A stretch of 64,000 nt of DNA, from positions 17,963-81,962 of the forward strand of contig NZ_AFIJ01000033.1 of assembly GCF_000214495.1 (NCBI RefSeq), given 5' to 3'. This DNA is from Megasphaera lornae. Its GTDB lineage: Bacteria; Bacillota; Negativicutes; Veillonellales; Megasphaeraceae. Made by a program: the position numbers and the translations under genes. The notes beneath the pieces are model-generated. The model searched no databases. It saw nothing but the letters and a program-made list of their open reading frames with translations, and was not told where the DNA came from. Of this stretch, positions 26,383 through 35,720 are shown one piece after another (the stretch's first letter is position 1; each line of letters starts with the position of its first letter).

Positions 26383-28281
26383 GTGTTAACCATCGGCTTA
26401 GCGCAAATAGATATTCATGCCGGCAATCCCCGGTACAATACAGAAACCATGAAACAGCAAATCCGTCGTGCCGAAGATGCCGGCTGTGATGTCATCATTT
26501 TTCCGGAATTAACGATTCCCGGCTATTTTATCGGCGACGTCTGGGAGCAAGCCGATTTTATTGCCGATGCCATCGCCTGCGGCGAAGAAATTCGCCAAGC
26601 GGCCGATACGATTACCGTCATTTTCGGCAATGTCGCCATGGATCCCCACCGTCGCCAAAAAGACGGACGACCGCGTAAATATAACGCCCTCTTTATTGCA
26701 CAAAACCGCAGGTTTATCGGCCCGGAAAATTCGCCCTACCCATATTATATCAAGACCCTTTTACCCAATTATCGGGAATTTTCAGATACTCGTTATTTTA
26801 CCTCTCTTACAGAGGTTGCCGCCGAACAACATACGGATCCGACCGCTCTGCTCTCTCCGGTTACGCTCTCCTTGGGTGCTGCCGGCAACCTTTGCCTGGG
26901 ACCGCTCATTTGTGAAGACAGTTGGGATGACTCCTATCCGCTAAAGCCGATGGAAACCCTTGCTGCACAGTATCCGATCGACTTATTTATTAATATCTCC
27001 GCATCGCCGTTTACCTTGGGAAAAAACCGCCGTCGCCATCGCCTTTTTAGTAAAACGCTAAAAAAGCTGCACTGTCCGGCCGTCTATGTAAATTGCACCG
27101 GTATTCAAAATAACGGCAAAAACATTTATACCTTTGACGGTTCCAGCAGCGCTTATAATAAAGACGGGTCGCTCGCATACGAAGGAACCGCTTTTGCGGA
27201 AGAATTGGCCATTGTTCGCTATAACGAGACTACCCGTCATTTTGCCACGCCGCAACAAAATCATCAACCGCCTACGGAAATCGCCTCAATTTATACGGCC
27301 TTGCATTACGGACTCACCTCATTTTTAGCGGCTTCCGGTCTACAAAAAGTAGTAATCGGGGTTTCCGGGGGCATAGATTCCGCCGTAAATGCGGCACTCT
27401 ATGCAACTGTATTGCCGCCGGAAAATCTGCTGCTGGTCAATATGCCCACTCGCTATAATTCGGAAACCACCCGCAGTTTGGCAAAAAAAACGGCTCTTAA
27501 CTTAAACTGTCCGTATGCGGTTATTCCTGTCGAAGACAGTGTCCTCTTAACCGAGCAACAACTGCAGCAGGTAACGAATCGACAGCCGCGTGCGGCACGG
27601 GCGCCTTTGACAATAACGCAGGCAGTACTGGAAAACGTCCAAGCCCGTGATCGCTCTTCCCGTATATTAGCGGCTGTAGCCGCCGCTTTCGGCGGTGTAT
27701 TCACTTGTAATGCCAATAAAGCGGAACTTTCCGTAGGCTATGCCACACTGTACGGCGACAGTGCCGGTTTTCTGGCCCTCACAGGCGATTTATGGAAACA
27801 CCAAATATATGATTTGGCCCGCTACTTGAATGACCATGTTTTTAAACGGGAAGTCATTCCGCAAGGTACGCTGGACATCGTTCCCAGTGCGGAATTATCG
27901 GCGCACCAAAAAGTAGACGAAGGCCGGGGCGATCCCCTCATTTATCCATATCACGACTATTTATTGGCCGCTTTCATAGAGTTTTGGCAACGACCGACGC
28001 CGGCAACCATTTTGCGCCGCTATGCGGCCGGGACCTTGGAAGCCTATCTCGGATGTCCCGTACAAATCAGGGACATCTTTCCTACGACGGCGGCTTTTAT
28101 TGCCGACTTGGAAAAATGGTGGAATTTATTCGCAGGGTTTGCAGTAGCCAAACGCATTCAAAGTCCTCCGATTCTTGCCCTCAGTCGCCGTGCCTATGGC
28201 TATGACCTGCGAGAATCCCAATTGACCCCCTATTATTCACAGGAATATAAGGAATTAAAAAAACAACTCTTGCAGTCATAA
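26383..28281 (+). CDS. nadE: Glutamine-dependent NAD+ synthetase
   Basis: A 632-residue two-domain enzyme. An N-terminal nitrilase-type glutaminase carries the Glu/Lys/Cys triad (FPELTIPGYF near 47, GPLICEDSW near 178). A C-terminal NAD synthetase has the P-loop VIGVSGGIDSAVNAAL near 325. It amidates deamido-NAD using ammonia channelled from glutamine. The start is GTG with AAGGAGG seven bases upstream. Transcribed alone on the plus strand and followed by two hairpins. Confidence 0.96.
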   Translation: MLTIGLAQIDIHAGNPRYNTETMKQQIRRAEDAGCDVIIFPELTIPGYFIGDVWEQADFIADAIACGEEIRQAADTITVIFGNVAMDPHRRQKDGRPRKYNALFIAQNRRFIGPENSPYPYYIKTLLPNYREFSDTRYFTSLTEVAAEQHTDPTALLSPVTLSLGAAGNLCLGPLICEDSWDDSYPLKPMETLAAQYPIDLFINISASPFTLGKNRRRHRLFSKTLKKLHCPAVYVNCTGIQNNGKNIYTFDGSSSAYNKDGSLAYEGTAFAEELAIVRYNETTRHFATPQQNHQPPTEIASIYTALHYGLTSFLAASGLQKVVIGVSGGIDSAVNAALYATVLPPENLLLVNMPTRYNSETTRSLAKKTALNLNCPYAVIPVEDSVLLTEQQLQQVTNRQPRAARAPLTITQAVLENVQARDRSSRILAAVAAAFGGVFTCNANKAELSVGYATLYGDSAGFLALTGDLWKHQIYDLARYLNDHVFKREVIPQGTLDIVPSAELSAHQKVDEGRGDPLIYPYHDYLLAAFIEFWQRPTPATILRRYAAGTLEAYLGCPVQIRDIFPTTAAFIADLEKWWNLFAGFAVAKRIQSPPILALSRRAYGYDLRESQLTPYYSQEYKELKKQLLQS

Positions 28282-28357
28282 GTCGGCATATACAGCGTAT
28301 ATGCCGACTCCATCTGCCGCATAAAAGCGAATCCTCTTGTTAAAACAAGAGGATTTT
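28282..28357 (+). terminator. Terminator of nadE (two hairpins)
   Basis: A perfect GTCGGCATATA/TATATGCCGAC hairpin at 28282-28308 is followed by AATCCTCTTGT/ACAAGAGGATT with a T run at 28330-28357. The second is the intrinsic terminator; the first may protect the 3' end. Confidence 0.85.
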
Positions 28358-28432
28358 TTGTCTCCGTTTCCGGAGTATTTTCTCCGAAAAAATGAACCGC
28401 CGCATCGTGCATGATACAACCTACAGGTTACA

Positions 28433-28470
28433 AAAAAACAGTGACAAGCATCCTGTGCTTGTCACTGTTT
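28433..28470 (-). terminator. Terminator of the rbgA-rnhB-amidohydrolase operon
   Basis: AACAGTGACAAGCA/TGCTTGTCACTGTT hairpin with a T run on the minus strand, 20 bases downstream of the M20 gene. Confidence 0.85.
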
Positions 28471-28490
28471 ACGTACTTTATTCCGGACAA

Positions 28491-29680
28491 CTATCTCATT
28501 TCTTTCTCTGCCAAACAAGTCAAAGTAGCAACCGTCATCGCCCGAGCCGCCTTCATCATCGCCTCTTCCCGAATATCAAATTTAGGATGATGATGCGGAT
28601 ACGCTTTTCCCGCCGGTTGGGCACCTATATAAAAAAAACAAGACGGTACTTGCTGCGAATAATAAGAAAAATCTTCCGACGGATTCAAAGGACCGCAATC
28701 CGTAACCGGAGCGATACCGGCTTTCTTCCATTCCCGAACTACTCGTTTTGTCAATGACGGGTCATTCCAAAGTACAGGATAATCATTTTGGTACTGTACG
28801 GTAATGTCACAACCATATGTACGAGCTGTACCGAAGGCAATCCGTTTTATTTCTTCTTCTATCTTTTTTCTTGTACTTTCCGCCATACACCGTACATCAC
28901 CTTCCAAAATAACCCGGTCTTTTATACTATTAAATTCACCCTTTCCGTCAAAGGAACCGATCGTCACCACTCCCGATTCCATAGGGCTGATCCGTCGCGA
29001 AACAATGGTTTGCAATGCAATTACCAAGTGACCGGCAATAACAATCGCATCATTGGCTTCATGCGGAGACGATCCGTGTCCGCCTTTTCCCTGTATCTGA
29101 ATCGTAAACTTGGCCCGTGCCTGTTGGGTTGCCCCGCAGTGATAAAAAACGCCGCCGAACTCCAGTTGATTCATTACGTGACAACCGAGAACATAGTCGA
29201 TTCCCTGCAAAGCACCGTCGACAATCATCGCCCGCGCTCCGCCCGGCGCATTTCTTCCGCCGGCTGATGTAAAATTCGGACAGTGCCGTTCCATCGTTCT
29301 CGCGTATCCCAAAGACAACCGGCCAAAATCATCAGATATGCCGTATGAGCATCATGACCGCAGGCATGCATGGCTCCGGTAGTGCAGGCAAAAGAAAGGC
29401 CCGTTTCTTCCTGTATAGGTAACGCATCAAAATCAGCACGTAACGCGACGTGTTTTCCCGGATTTTTTCCCCCTATAGTCACCCACATCCCGTTACCGTG
29501 TGCTTGTCGCTTAACAGGCATATTTCTTTTTTTATAAAACTCATAAATATAGCGACTTGTCTCCGTCTCTTTAAAAGATATTTCCGCATGTTGATGTAAC
29601 CACCGACGATGTTCCCGCATTTCTTCCCGACGCGCTTGTAATAGTCGCCAAATTTCTTGTATAACCGGTTCTGCCGTCAT
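28491..29680 (-). pseudogene. M20 family amidohydrolase (hippurate hydrolase-like), broken by a one-base frameshift
   Basis: The two halves of one amidohydrolase lie in different frames. The upstream half holds the metal-binding CGHDAHTAYL and HQPAEE. The downstream half resumes at APGGARAMIVDGALQGIDYVLGCH and carries GKGGHGSSPHEANDA and the C-terminal PSEDFSYY. The family would read HQPAEE followed by Met-Pro-Pro-Gly-Gly. Restoring one C near 29245-29249 joins the frames. The start at 29680 has AAGGAG upstream and follows rnhB. Either a recent loss-of-function mutation or a sequencing error; the rest of the gene is intact. Confidence 0.85.
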
Positions 29681-29690
29681 GTATTTCTCC

Positions 29691-30485
29691 TTATTCCGCA
29701 CGATGAAACCCGACTATCGATTTAATCGGTTCAAAACTGTGACGATGTATAGGGCAAGGACCGAATTTTCGAATGGCGTCCGCATGTGCTTGCGTCAAAT
29801 ATCCTTTATGTACGGCAAAACCGTACTGAGGATATACTTTATCATATTCCCGCATCACCCGATCTCGGGTCACTTTGGCAATAATAGAAGCGGCCGCAAT
29901 AGAAGCACTTATCGCATCTCCATGAATTAACGAACGATGGGGTACGGTCAATTCGGATAACGGCATCGCATCGACCAGCACTGCTTTAGGAGGCACCGCC
30001 AACGCCTGTACGGCTTCATACATTCCCTGCCGAGTCGCATGATAAATATCCGCTACGTCAATTTCCGCTCTCTCTTTCACAATACAAGAAACGGCTACCG
30101 CTTCCTGCATAATTTTTTCATACAAGGCTTCCCGTTTAGCCGGTGCTATTTTTTTACTGTCATTTAATCCCGCACATTCCCAAAACGGCGGCAATATAAC
30201 AGCGGCAATCATAACGGGTCCGGCTACCGGCCCCCTTCCGGCTTCATCAATACCGGCGATTTCATATATTCCTTGCCGATAAAACATGTTTTCCGGTTCA
30301 TATAACTGCAACACACGTTCCCGTTCCGCTTCGGCTCGTAATGCCCGTCGCATTAAAGTCTGCCGAAGTTTTTGTACGGAACGACGGGGATCCGCCGCCA
30401 ATAACGCCGATAATGTCGACAAATCATCCGTCGTTTTCACCAACTCTTCAATTTCCCGTACCGTTTGTTTCCCTATATCCTTCAT
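29691..30485 (-). CDS. rnhB: Ribonuclease HII
   Basis: A 264-residue nuclease that removes ribonucleotides and RNA primers from DNA. The catalytic acids are in IAGIDEAGRGPVAGPV (about 78-93) and VLVDAMPL (about 171-178), with IHGDAISASIAAASIIAKVTRDR downstream. It has the roughly 70-residue N-terminal extension usual in Firmicutes. Its start overlaps the stop of rbgA by four bases. Confidence 0.96.
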   Translation of the reverse strand: MKDIGKQTVREIEELVKTTDDLSTLSALLAADPRRSVQKLRQTLMRRALRAEAERERVLQLYEPENMFYRQGIYEIAGIDEAGRGPVAGPVMIAAVILPPFWECAGLNDSKKIAPAKREALYEKIMQEAVAVSCIVKERAEIDVADIYHATRQGMYEAVQALAVPPKAVLVDAMPLSELTVPHRSLIHGDAISASIAAASIIAKVTRDRVMREYDKVYPQYGFAVHKGYLTQAHADAIRKFGPCPIHRHSFEPIKSIVGFHRAE

Positions 30486-31345
30486 GATTCACTCCCTACA
30501 GCCGCCACATGATCCAAAGAAAGTCGTCCGATTTTTCCTTCTCTGTATTCTTTCAATACCAATGTATACATCTTATCCCAATCCGGCTCTCCGCCACGTA
30601 ACAAACAACCCCTTTTTTTTCCAATAGCGGCCAAGGTTTCCAACGGCGTATCGCCTAACTGCTCCAAGGAAAAACGACGTTGCAGTTCTTGCGGGTACCA
30701 TTGCCTCAATTCCGCCAACAATTGCAGCACTACAGTTTGCCGATCAAAAACAGTATCCGAAATCGCTCCCGTAGCTGCCAGCCGATACGCGCTCACTTGA
30801 TTTTCCAATTTGGGCCAAAGCACTCCCGGCGTATCCAATAAGTCCAAATATTCCCCCAAATGAACCCATTGTTTGCCCTTCGTTTCCCCCGGTTTATCCG
30901 CCGTCTTTGCCACGTTGCGTCCGGCTAAACGATTAATAAGAGTAGATTTGCCGACATTGGGAATACCGAGAATCATAGTGCGAACAGAACGATTTTTTAA
31001 CCCCCGTTGCCGCCAATGCGCCAACTTTGGCGCTGCCAATCGCCTAATAACCGCCACTAATTTTTTACCGCTTTTCCCCTCTTTACTATTCAACGCCACT
31101 ACTTGTCGTCCTTCTCGTTCATATTGTTGTATCCAGGCCTGCACTTCCGCCGCATCAGCCAAATCCGCTTTATTCAACACGACCACGGAAGGTTTATTGC
31201 CGATAAGTGTACCAATCATAGGATTGGTACTGCTCCAAGGAATACGCGCATCGACCAGTTCGACAACTACATCGATCATTTTTAGATGTTCCTGTATGAG
31301 CCGCTTTGCTTTCGCCATGTGCCCGGGATACCAATTAATAACCAT
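30482..31345 (-). CDS. rbgA: Ribosome biogenesis GTPase RbgA (YlqF)
   Basis: A 287-residue circularly permuted GTPase for late 50S assembly. G4 (NKAD, about 58-61) precedes G1 (GIPNVGKSTLIN, about 128-139) and G3 (DTPG), the hallmark of the YlqF/YawG family. The N-terminal INWYPGHMAKAK motif is present. First gene of the rbgA-rnhB-amidohydrolase operon with its own promoter. Confidence 0.96.
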   Translation of the reverse strand: MVINWYPGHMAKAKRLIQEHLKMIDVVVELVDARIPWSSTNPMIGTLIGNKPSVVVLNKADLADAAEVQAWIQQYEREGRQVVALNSKEGKSGKKLVAVIRRLAAPKLAHWRQRGLKNRSVRTMILGIPNVGKSTLINRLAGRNVAKTADKPGETKGKQWVHLGEYLDLLDTPGVLWPKLENQVSAYRLAATGAISDTVFDRQTVVLQLLAELRQWYPQELQRRFSLEQLGDTPLETLAAIGKKRGCLLRGGEPDWDKMYTLVLKEYREGKIGRLSLDHVAAVGSES

Positions 31346-31377
31346 ACGTGTACCTCGCTTTATAATTGCTGTTTTTT

Positions 31378-31406
31378 ATTATAAAAAGTACCTGCCGCTT
31401 CGTCAA
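31378..31406 (-). promoter_or_regulatory. Promoter of the rbgA operon
   Basis: TTGACG (complement of 31401-31406), 17 bases, TATAAT (complement of 31378-31383). The remaining gap to the ribH terminator at 31611 holds no recognised gene. Confidence 0.8.
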
Positions 31407-31608
31407 TATAAAACCGCTTTTTTCTGCCGCCTATTTCTTACAGGTGCCCCCTTCCCGCCGCTGCGGCACCCAAAAATCGACGTAACTTCCCCCCCCCGCC
31501 TGCTGCTCGTTAGGCCTTTCCGCTTACCCTCCTATGAATTGCCGCCGAAACGTCCGGCAGTATTGCCCGCAATAGAAATACGGGGTTATACACGCCGTCT
31601 TTATTCGC

Positions 31609-31640
31609 TAAAAAAAGCGGGCCTGCAGGCCCGCTTTTTC
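31609..31640 (-). terminator. Terminator of the riboflavin operon
   Basis: AAAAGCGGGCC/GGCCCGCTTTT palindromic hairpin with T run on the minus strand, immediately before the ribH stop. Confidence 0.85.
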
Positions 31641-31641
31641 C

Positions 31642-32115
31642 TTATATTTCTTTTAATAAATTTACCATTTCTATGGCGCCGCAAGCCACATCAAACCCTT
31701 TATTTCCGGCCTTGGTGCCCGCCCGTTCTACAGCTTGCTCAATGTTTTCCGTCGTAACAATACCGAACATAATGGGAATACCCGTTTTCAAAGAAGCCTG
31801 TGCAATGCCCTTAGCCGCCTCATTACATACCAGATCATAATGACTGGTAGCCCCGCGAATAACCGCGCCTAAACAAATAACGGCATCATAGTTACCGGAA
31901 GCCGCCATTTTTTGTGCCACTAAAGGAATTTCAAACGCTCCCGGAACCCGAACCGTCGTAATGTTATCCGGTTCTACGCCATGTCGATATAACGCATCAT
32001 AAGCGCCTCCCAACAGTTTGCTGCTGATAAATTCATTAAACCGCGCCACTACAATGCCGTATTTGGAACCGGCGCCGATAAGTTTACCTTCTTTAATTTG
32101 TGCCATATTAAACAC
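31642..32115 (-). CDS. ribH: 6,7-dimethyl-8-ribityllumazine synthase
   Basis: A 157-residue enzyme that condenses ribitylaminouracil with dihydroxybutanone phosphate and assembles into a capsid-like shell. Motifs are [28 protein letters not shown] and [19 protein letters not shown] with the catalytic histidine. Last gene of ribD-ribE-ribH; it follows ribE by 18 bases, where ribBA would usually be found. Confidence 0.97.
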   Translation of the reverse strand: MFNMAQIKEGKLIGAGSKYGIVVARFNEFISSKLLGGAYDALYRHGVEPDNITTVRVPGAFEIPLVAQKMAASGNYDAVICLGAVIRGATSHYDLVCNEAAKGIAQASLKTGIPIMFGIVTTENIEQAVERAGTKAGNKGFDVACGAIEMVNLLKEI

Positions 32116-32133
32116 TCTCCTATACTCTATTGA

Positions 32134-32784
32134 TTAAAATCCCTGCTCCCGTAAAGTCGCTAAGGTTAATCCGCCCGTGTTGGATACAGTATCCTTTTTT
32201 TCATGCATCAATCGATCAATATATTTGCCGATAATGTCCGTTTCAATATTAAGCACTGCCCCCGGTTTTTTACTGAGCAATGTCGTATGTGCCAAAGTAT
32301 GCGGAATAAGCGATACGGAAAACCATCGGTCTCCTACTGCTGTAACCGTAAGACTGACACCGTCTAAAGCAACCGATCCTTTTTCCACAATAAAATGCAC
32401 CAAATTTGCAGCGGCCGAAATAGTAAATATATTCGCAATTCCGTCCGGTTGTATCCGCATAATATGACCGGTGCCGTCAATATGTCCGCTCACCAGATGA
32501 CCGCCCAAACGACCGCCCACCGCCACGGCCCGTTCCAAATTAACCGTATCGCCGCTCCCTATCGTTTGCAAGGACGAACGACGCATCGTTTCATGCATCA
32601 CATCGGCGGTAAATGTATCTGTCGTCAGGGACGTAACCGTTAAACACACGCCATTCACGGCAATACTGTCCCCAAGCTGTGTATCCGTTAATACTTTACA
32701 TGCCTGTATTGTCAGTGCTATAGAATCGGAACGTCGCTTAAACGATTGTATCTTTCCCGTTTCTTCAATGATTCCAGTGAACAT
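32134..32784 (-). CDS. ribE: Riboflavin synthase alpha subunit
   Basis: A 216-residue enzyme of two homologous lumazine-binding barrels (MFTGIIEETG...SIAVNGVCLTV and GHLVSGHIDGTG...VALDGVSLTV), which dismutates lumazine into riboflavin. The start is set at the ATG of MFTGIIEE (32784), the near-invariant family N terminus, which overlaps the end of ribD by 20 bases. Confidence 0.96.
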   Translation of the reverse strand: MFTGIIEETGKIQSFKRRSDSIALTIQACKVLTDTQLGDSIAVNGVCLTVTSLTTDTFTADVMHETMRRSSLQTIGSGDTVNLERAVAVGGRLGGHLVSGHIDGTGHIMRIQPDGIANIFTISAAANLVHFIVEKGSVALDGVSLTVTAVGDRWFSVSLIPHTLAHTTLLSKKPGAVLNIETDIIGKYIDRLMHEKKDTVSNTGGLTLATLREQGF

Positions 32785-33901
32785 AAGCTCCCTCTCTGGC
32801 CACATTATATGCCTGAATTAAAATATTATCATCATGAATTTCAATTGAATCATAGTGCAAAGGTACGCACTCTTCCAATCCGTCCACCCCTTCACCGGCC
32901 ACGGAACAAAGTGCGCAAGTACCGCCGATAATGGAATTTCCTAAAAAAGCATAGATTTTATCCACCAGCTTCGCATCAAAGAAACTGCCGTGAATCGTAC
33001 TGCCGCCTTCTACCAAAATACTGCCGATTCCTTCTTGTCGCAACAATTGCAATGCCGCATGTAAATCCACACATCCCGTATTTGCCGTCGGTGCCGTCAA
33101 CACCGTCACTCCTGCTGCAAGTAACGCTTCTTTTTTTTCCTGCGGGCACTGTGCGGTCGTCATGATAATCGTGCGGGCAGTCTTATCGTTCACTACCTGA
33201 CTGGACAACGGCGTTCGTCCATACGTATCCAAAACAATGCGAATCGGTTGATGCGGTACCACTTGTCCTTCTCGCCGCACGCGACAAGTTAATAACGGAT
33301 TATCTTCCAGAATCGTATTAATCCCTACCAGGATGCCGTCGTAAATGGAACGCAAGTATTGTCCGTATTGTCGTGACCAGGCATTCGTAATCCATTGCGA
33401 ATGTCCGGTTCGCGTAGCAATACATCCGTCTAAGCTTTGTGCTAATTTTATGGCAATAAACGGTATGTTTGACAACATGTTTTTTATAAAGACTTCATTT
33501 AATTTGACGGCTTCCGCAGACAGCAACCCCACTTCCACAACAATGCCGGCCTGTCGCAAAATGGCGGCGCCTTTCCCCGCTACCAGCGGATTGGGATCCA
33601 GCATGGCAATGACCACTTTTTTTATCTTATGTTGTACAAGCGTCCGTGCACACGGCGGCGTTCGTCCATAATGGGCACATGGCTCTAAGGTCACATAGAC
33701 CGTAGCGCCCGTCGCCCTGTCTCCGGCTTCTTGTAAAGCCAATACTTCCGCATGCGGCGCTCCTGCCTGATGATGATAACCGGTGCCGACAATTTCGCCG
33801 TCTTTAACAATTACACAGCCTACAACCGGATTGGGCGAAGTATATCCTAAGGCAATTTTTGCCAAGGCTAAAGCTTTTTTCATATATTCTGCAGCTTCCA
33901 C
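32765..33901 (-). CDS. ribD: Bifunctional riboflavin deaminase/reductase RibD
   Basis: A 378-residue protein. The N-terminal zinc deaminase has GAPHAEVLAL and LEPCAHYGRTPPCA. The C-terminal reductase has FIAIKLAQSLDGCIA and ILVEGGSTIHGSFF. The open frame extends upstream into the riboswitch and terminator (to 34072), but GTG 33901 is preceded by GGAAAGGAT, lies downstream of the riboswitch terminator and gives the usual family length. First gene of the FMN-riboswitch-controlled operon. Confidence 0.94.
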   Translation of the reverse strand: MEAAEYMKKALALAKIALGYTSPNPVVGCVIVKDGEIVGTGYHHQAGAPHAEVLALQEAGDRATGATVYVTLEPCAHYGRTPPCARTLVQHKIKKVVIAMLDPNPLVAGKGAAILRQAGIVVEVGLLSAEAVKLNEVFIKNMLSNIPFIAIKLAQSLDGCIATRTGHSQWITNAWSRQYGQYLRSIYDGILVGINTILEDNPLLTCRVRREGQVVPHQPIRIVLDTYGRTPLSSQVVNDKTARTIIMTTAQCPQEKKEALLAAGVTVLTAPTANTGCVDLHAALQLLRQEGIGSILVEGGSTIHGSFFDAKLVDKIYAFLGNSIIGGTCALCSVAGEGVDGLEECVPLHYDSIEIHDDNILIQAYNVAREGAYVHWNH

Positions 33902-33933
33902 AAGTTCATCCTTTCCTATGCAGCATCCGGGCA

Positions 33934-34118
33934 TATAAAAAAGGCTATGGTAATCCTCTCCATAGCCTTTTGAACACATAAAAAGAAATCCGTGTCTTTT
34001 CCCATCCAGACTATACTGTCGGTACCGAAATTCCATCGGTTCAACCTCTCCGCGAGGGTAGCGGACTGTCACCGCCGGTCAGGAATTGAAAGCGAACTTT
34101 CGCACCTTGCCCCAAAGA
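33934..34118 (-). promoter_or_regulatory. FMN riboswitch (RFN element) with terminator
   Basis: The minus-strand leader shows the RFN hallmarks: GGGGCAAGGTG at its 5' end (about 34108-34118), CCTGACCGGCGGTGACAG, the AGCCCGCGA-like segment CCTCGCGGAGAGG, and GTATAGTCTGGATGGGA near 34000-34016. A terminator hairpin AAAGGCTATGG/CCATAGCCTTT with T run lies at 33934-33973, before the ribosome binding site. FMN binding is expected to favour termination. Confidence 0.93.
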
Positions 34119-34143
34119 CTATTGTATAAATTCATTATGTATG

Positions 34144-34172
34144 ATTTTATCACAATCTTAAAACCCTGACAA
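34144..34172 (-). promoter_or_regulatory. Promoter of the rib operon
   Basis: TTGTCA (complement of 34167-34172), 17 bases, TAAAAT (complement of 34144-34149), about 20 bases upstream of the riboswitch. Confidence 0.7.
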
Positions 34173-34194
34173 GACTCTCTCCGGAAACCTCTCC

Positions 34195-34842
34195 TCAAGC
34201 CTGTAAGAAACGAATAATCTCTGCCCGATCAGAGGCGCCGAAAATCGCGCTTCCGGCAACTAAAAAAGTGGCCCCGGCCGCTTTTACCGACGGTGCCGTC
34301 TTCCTATTTATCCCTCCGTCCACTTGTACTGCAGCACAGGTATTTCCGCTCGCATCTAAAAGAGCCCGGGCCTGCTTTATTTTTTCGACAGCATACGGAA
34401 GAAAACGTTGCCCGCCGAAGCCGGGATTGACACTCATAATTAAAATTAAATCAACTTGTGCCGCCACCCATTCCAACGTCGTCACCGGAGTAGCCGGATT
34501 TAAAGCCACACCGGCTTTCATATGCGCATCATGAATCGCTTGTAATACCCGATCCAAATGCACGCAAGCTTCTTGATGTACCGTCACATACGTCACCCCG
34601 GCCGCCGCCAACCCGTCAATATACGTTTCCGGATGTTCTACCATTAAATGCGCATCAAACGGCAATTGTGTGTACTTTCGCACGGCTTGCACCACCGGTA
34701 TACCGAACGTTAAATTGGGTACAAAATGACCGTCCATCAAATCTAAATGGATACACCGGGCACCTTTTTTTTCTACATCCTGTATTTCTTCCGCTAATTT
34801 AGCGAAATCCGCTGATAAAATAGAAGGGCAAACTGTAATCAT
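34195..34842 (-). CDS. rpe: Ribulose-phosphate 3-epimerase
   Basis: A 215-residue TIM-barrel epimerase of the pentose phosphate pathway. CPSILSADFAKL at the N terminus, HLDLMDGHFVPN, DAHLMV, MSVNPGFGGQRF and VDGGI supply the metal and catalytic residues. The ATG at 34842 has AAAGGA upstream; the frame to 34893 would overlap rsgA. The rsgA-rpe order is conserved in Firmicutes. Confidence 0.96.
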   Translation of the reverse strand: MITVCPSILSADFAKLAEEIQDVEKKGARCIHLDLMDGHFVPNLTFGIPVVQAVRKYTQLPFDAHLMVEHPETYIDGLAAAGVTYVTVHQEACVHLDRVLQAIHDAHMKAGVALNPATPVTTLEWVAAQVDLILIMSVNPGFGGQRFLPYAVEKIKQARALLDASGNTCAAVQVDGGINRKTAPSVKAAGATFLVAGSAIFGASDRAEIIRFLQA

Positions 34843-34843
34843 C

Positions 34844-35701
34844 TTATTTTTTCCTTTCTTTCGCCTCTTGAAACAGCTGACAATACGATTCATAGCGAGC
34901 TCTGAAAATATGTCCGTCTTTTACCGCCTCTTTAATACGACAATCCGGTTCCGCCATATGTGCGCAAGGCGAAAAACGGCAACGTCCCAAATAGGGAACA
35001 AATTCGGGAAATAAGTTCTGTATTTCTTCAGGGGCGGCACTTACCAAAGCAACGGCGCTGAATCCCGGCGTATCCACCACATAGGTCTGCTCACGCAAGG
35101 GGATAATTTCCGCATGTCGCGTAGTATGTCTGCCGCGCTGTATTTTTTTGCTGACCGCTCCTATATGTAAATCTTCCCTCCCCGTAATCCGGGCCAACAA
35201 GCTCGATTTTCCCACTCCCGAAGGGCCGGAAAATACGGTCATTTTTCCGTCCAAGCGAGCGGTCACCGCCCCGATTCCCGCTCCCGTGTAAGCGGAAACG
35301 GCATATACTTCATAGCCGCATTGCCTATAATATTTTGTATACCATTGAGTCATACGAGGATTCAACTCACACTTATTTAAAAGCAATATAGGCGTTAAAT
35401 GCTGATACATACACGAAGCCAACAACGTATCGGTCAGACGATAATTAAGTTTCGGTACGGCCGGGGTCATCACTACCATAATTTGATCAACATTGGCAAC
35501 AGCCGGACGCCGTAATTCATTTTTTCGTGCAAGTACCTGTTCAATAACGCCTTTACTCGTATCAATCGGCGTAATCATCAACATATCGCCTACTAATATT
35601 TTAGTTTTCACCTTACCGCGGCGACGACATTCCCACAATCCCGCCGGTCCTACATCCACATAATAATATCCGTTATAATTTTTGATGACACGGCCGACCA
35701 T
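34844..35701 (-). CDS. rsgA: Small ribosomal subunit biogenesis GTPase RsgA
   Basis: A 285-residue circularly permuted GTPase of 30S maturation. An N-terminal OB fold is followed by G4 (LLNKCEL), G1 (FSGPSGVGKSSLLA) and G3 (VDTPGF). A C-terminal zinc knuckle has the C-x5-C-x-H-x5-C pattern in CRFSPCAHMAEPDC. It follows stkP by about 20 bases, as in Bacillus prpC-prkC-rsgA. Confidence 0.96.
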   Translation of the reverse strand: MVGRVIKNYNGYYYVDVGPAGLWECRRRGKVKTKILVGDMLMITPIDTSKGVIEQVLARKNELRRPAVANVDQIMVVMTPAVPKLNYRLTDTLLASCMYQHLTPILLLNKCELNPRMTQWYTKYYRQCGYEVYAVSAYTGAGIGAVTARLDGKMTVFSGPSGVGKSSLLARITGREDLHIGAVSKKIQRGRHTTRHAEIIPLREQTYVVDTPGFSAVALVSAAPEEIQNLFPEFVPYLGRCRFSPCAHMAEPDCRIKEAVKDGHIFRARYESYCQLFQEAKERKK

Positions 35702-35720
35702 TTTCGCTCCCCCTAATTTT

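Noticed and set aside
29225-29680. Reading the M20 halves as two separate genes
   Set aside because: The halves join into one standard amidohydrolase when one base is restored, and the second half has no start signal.
30873-31757. 294-residue plus-strand frame
   Set aside because: Antisense to rbgA and to the end of ribH and crosses two regulatory sites; chance frame.
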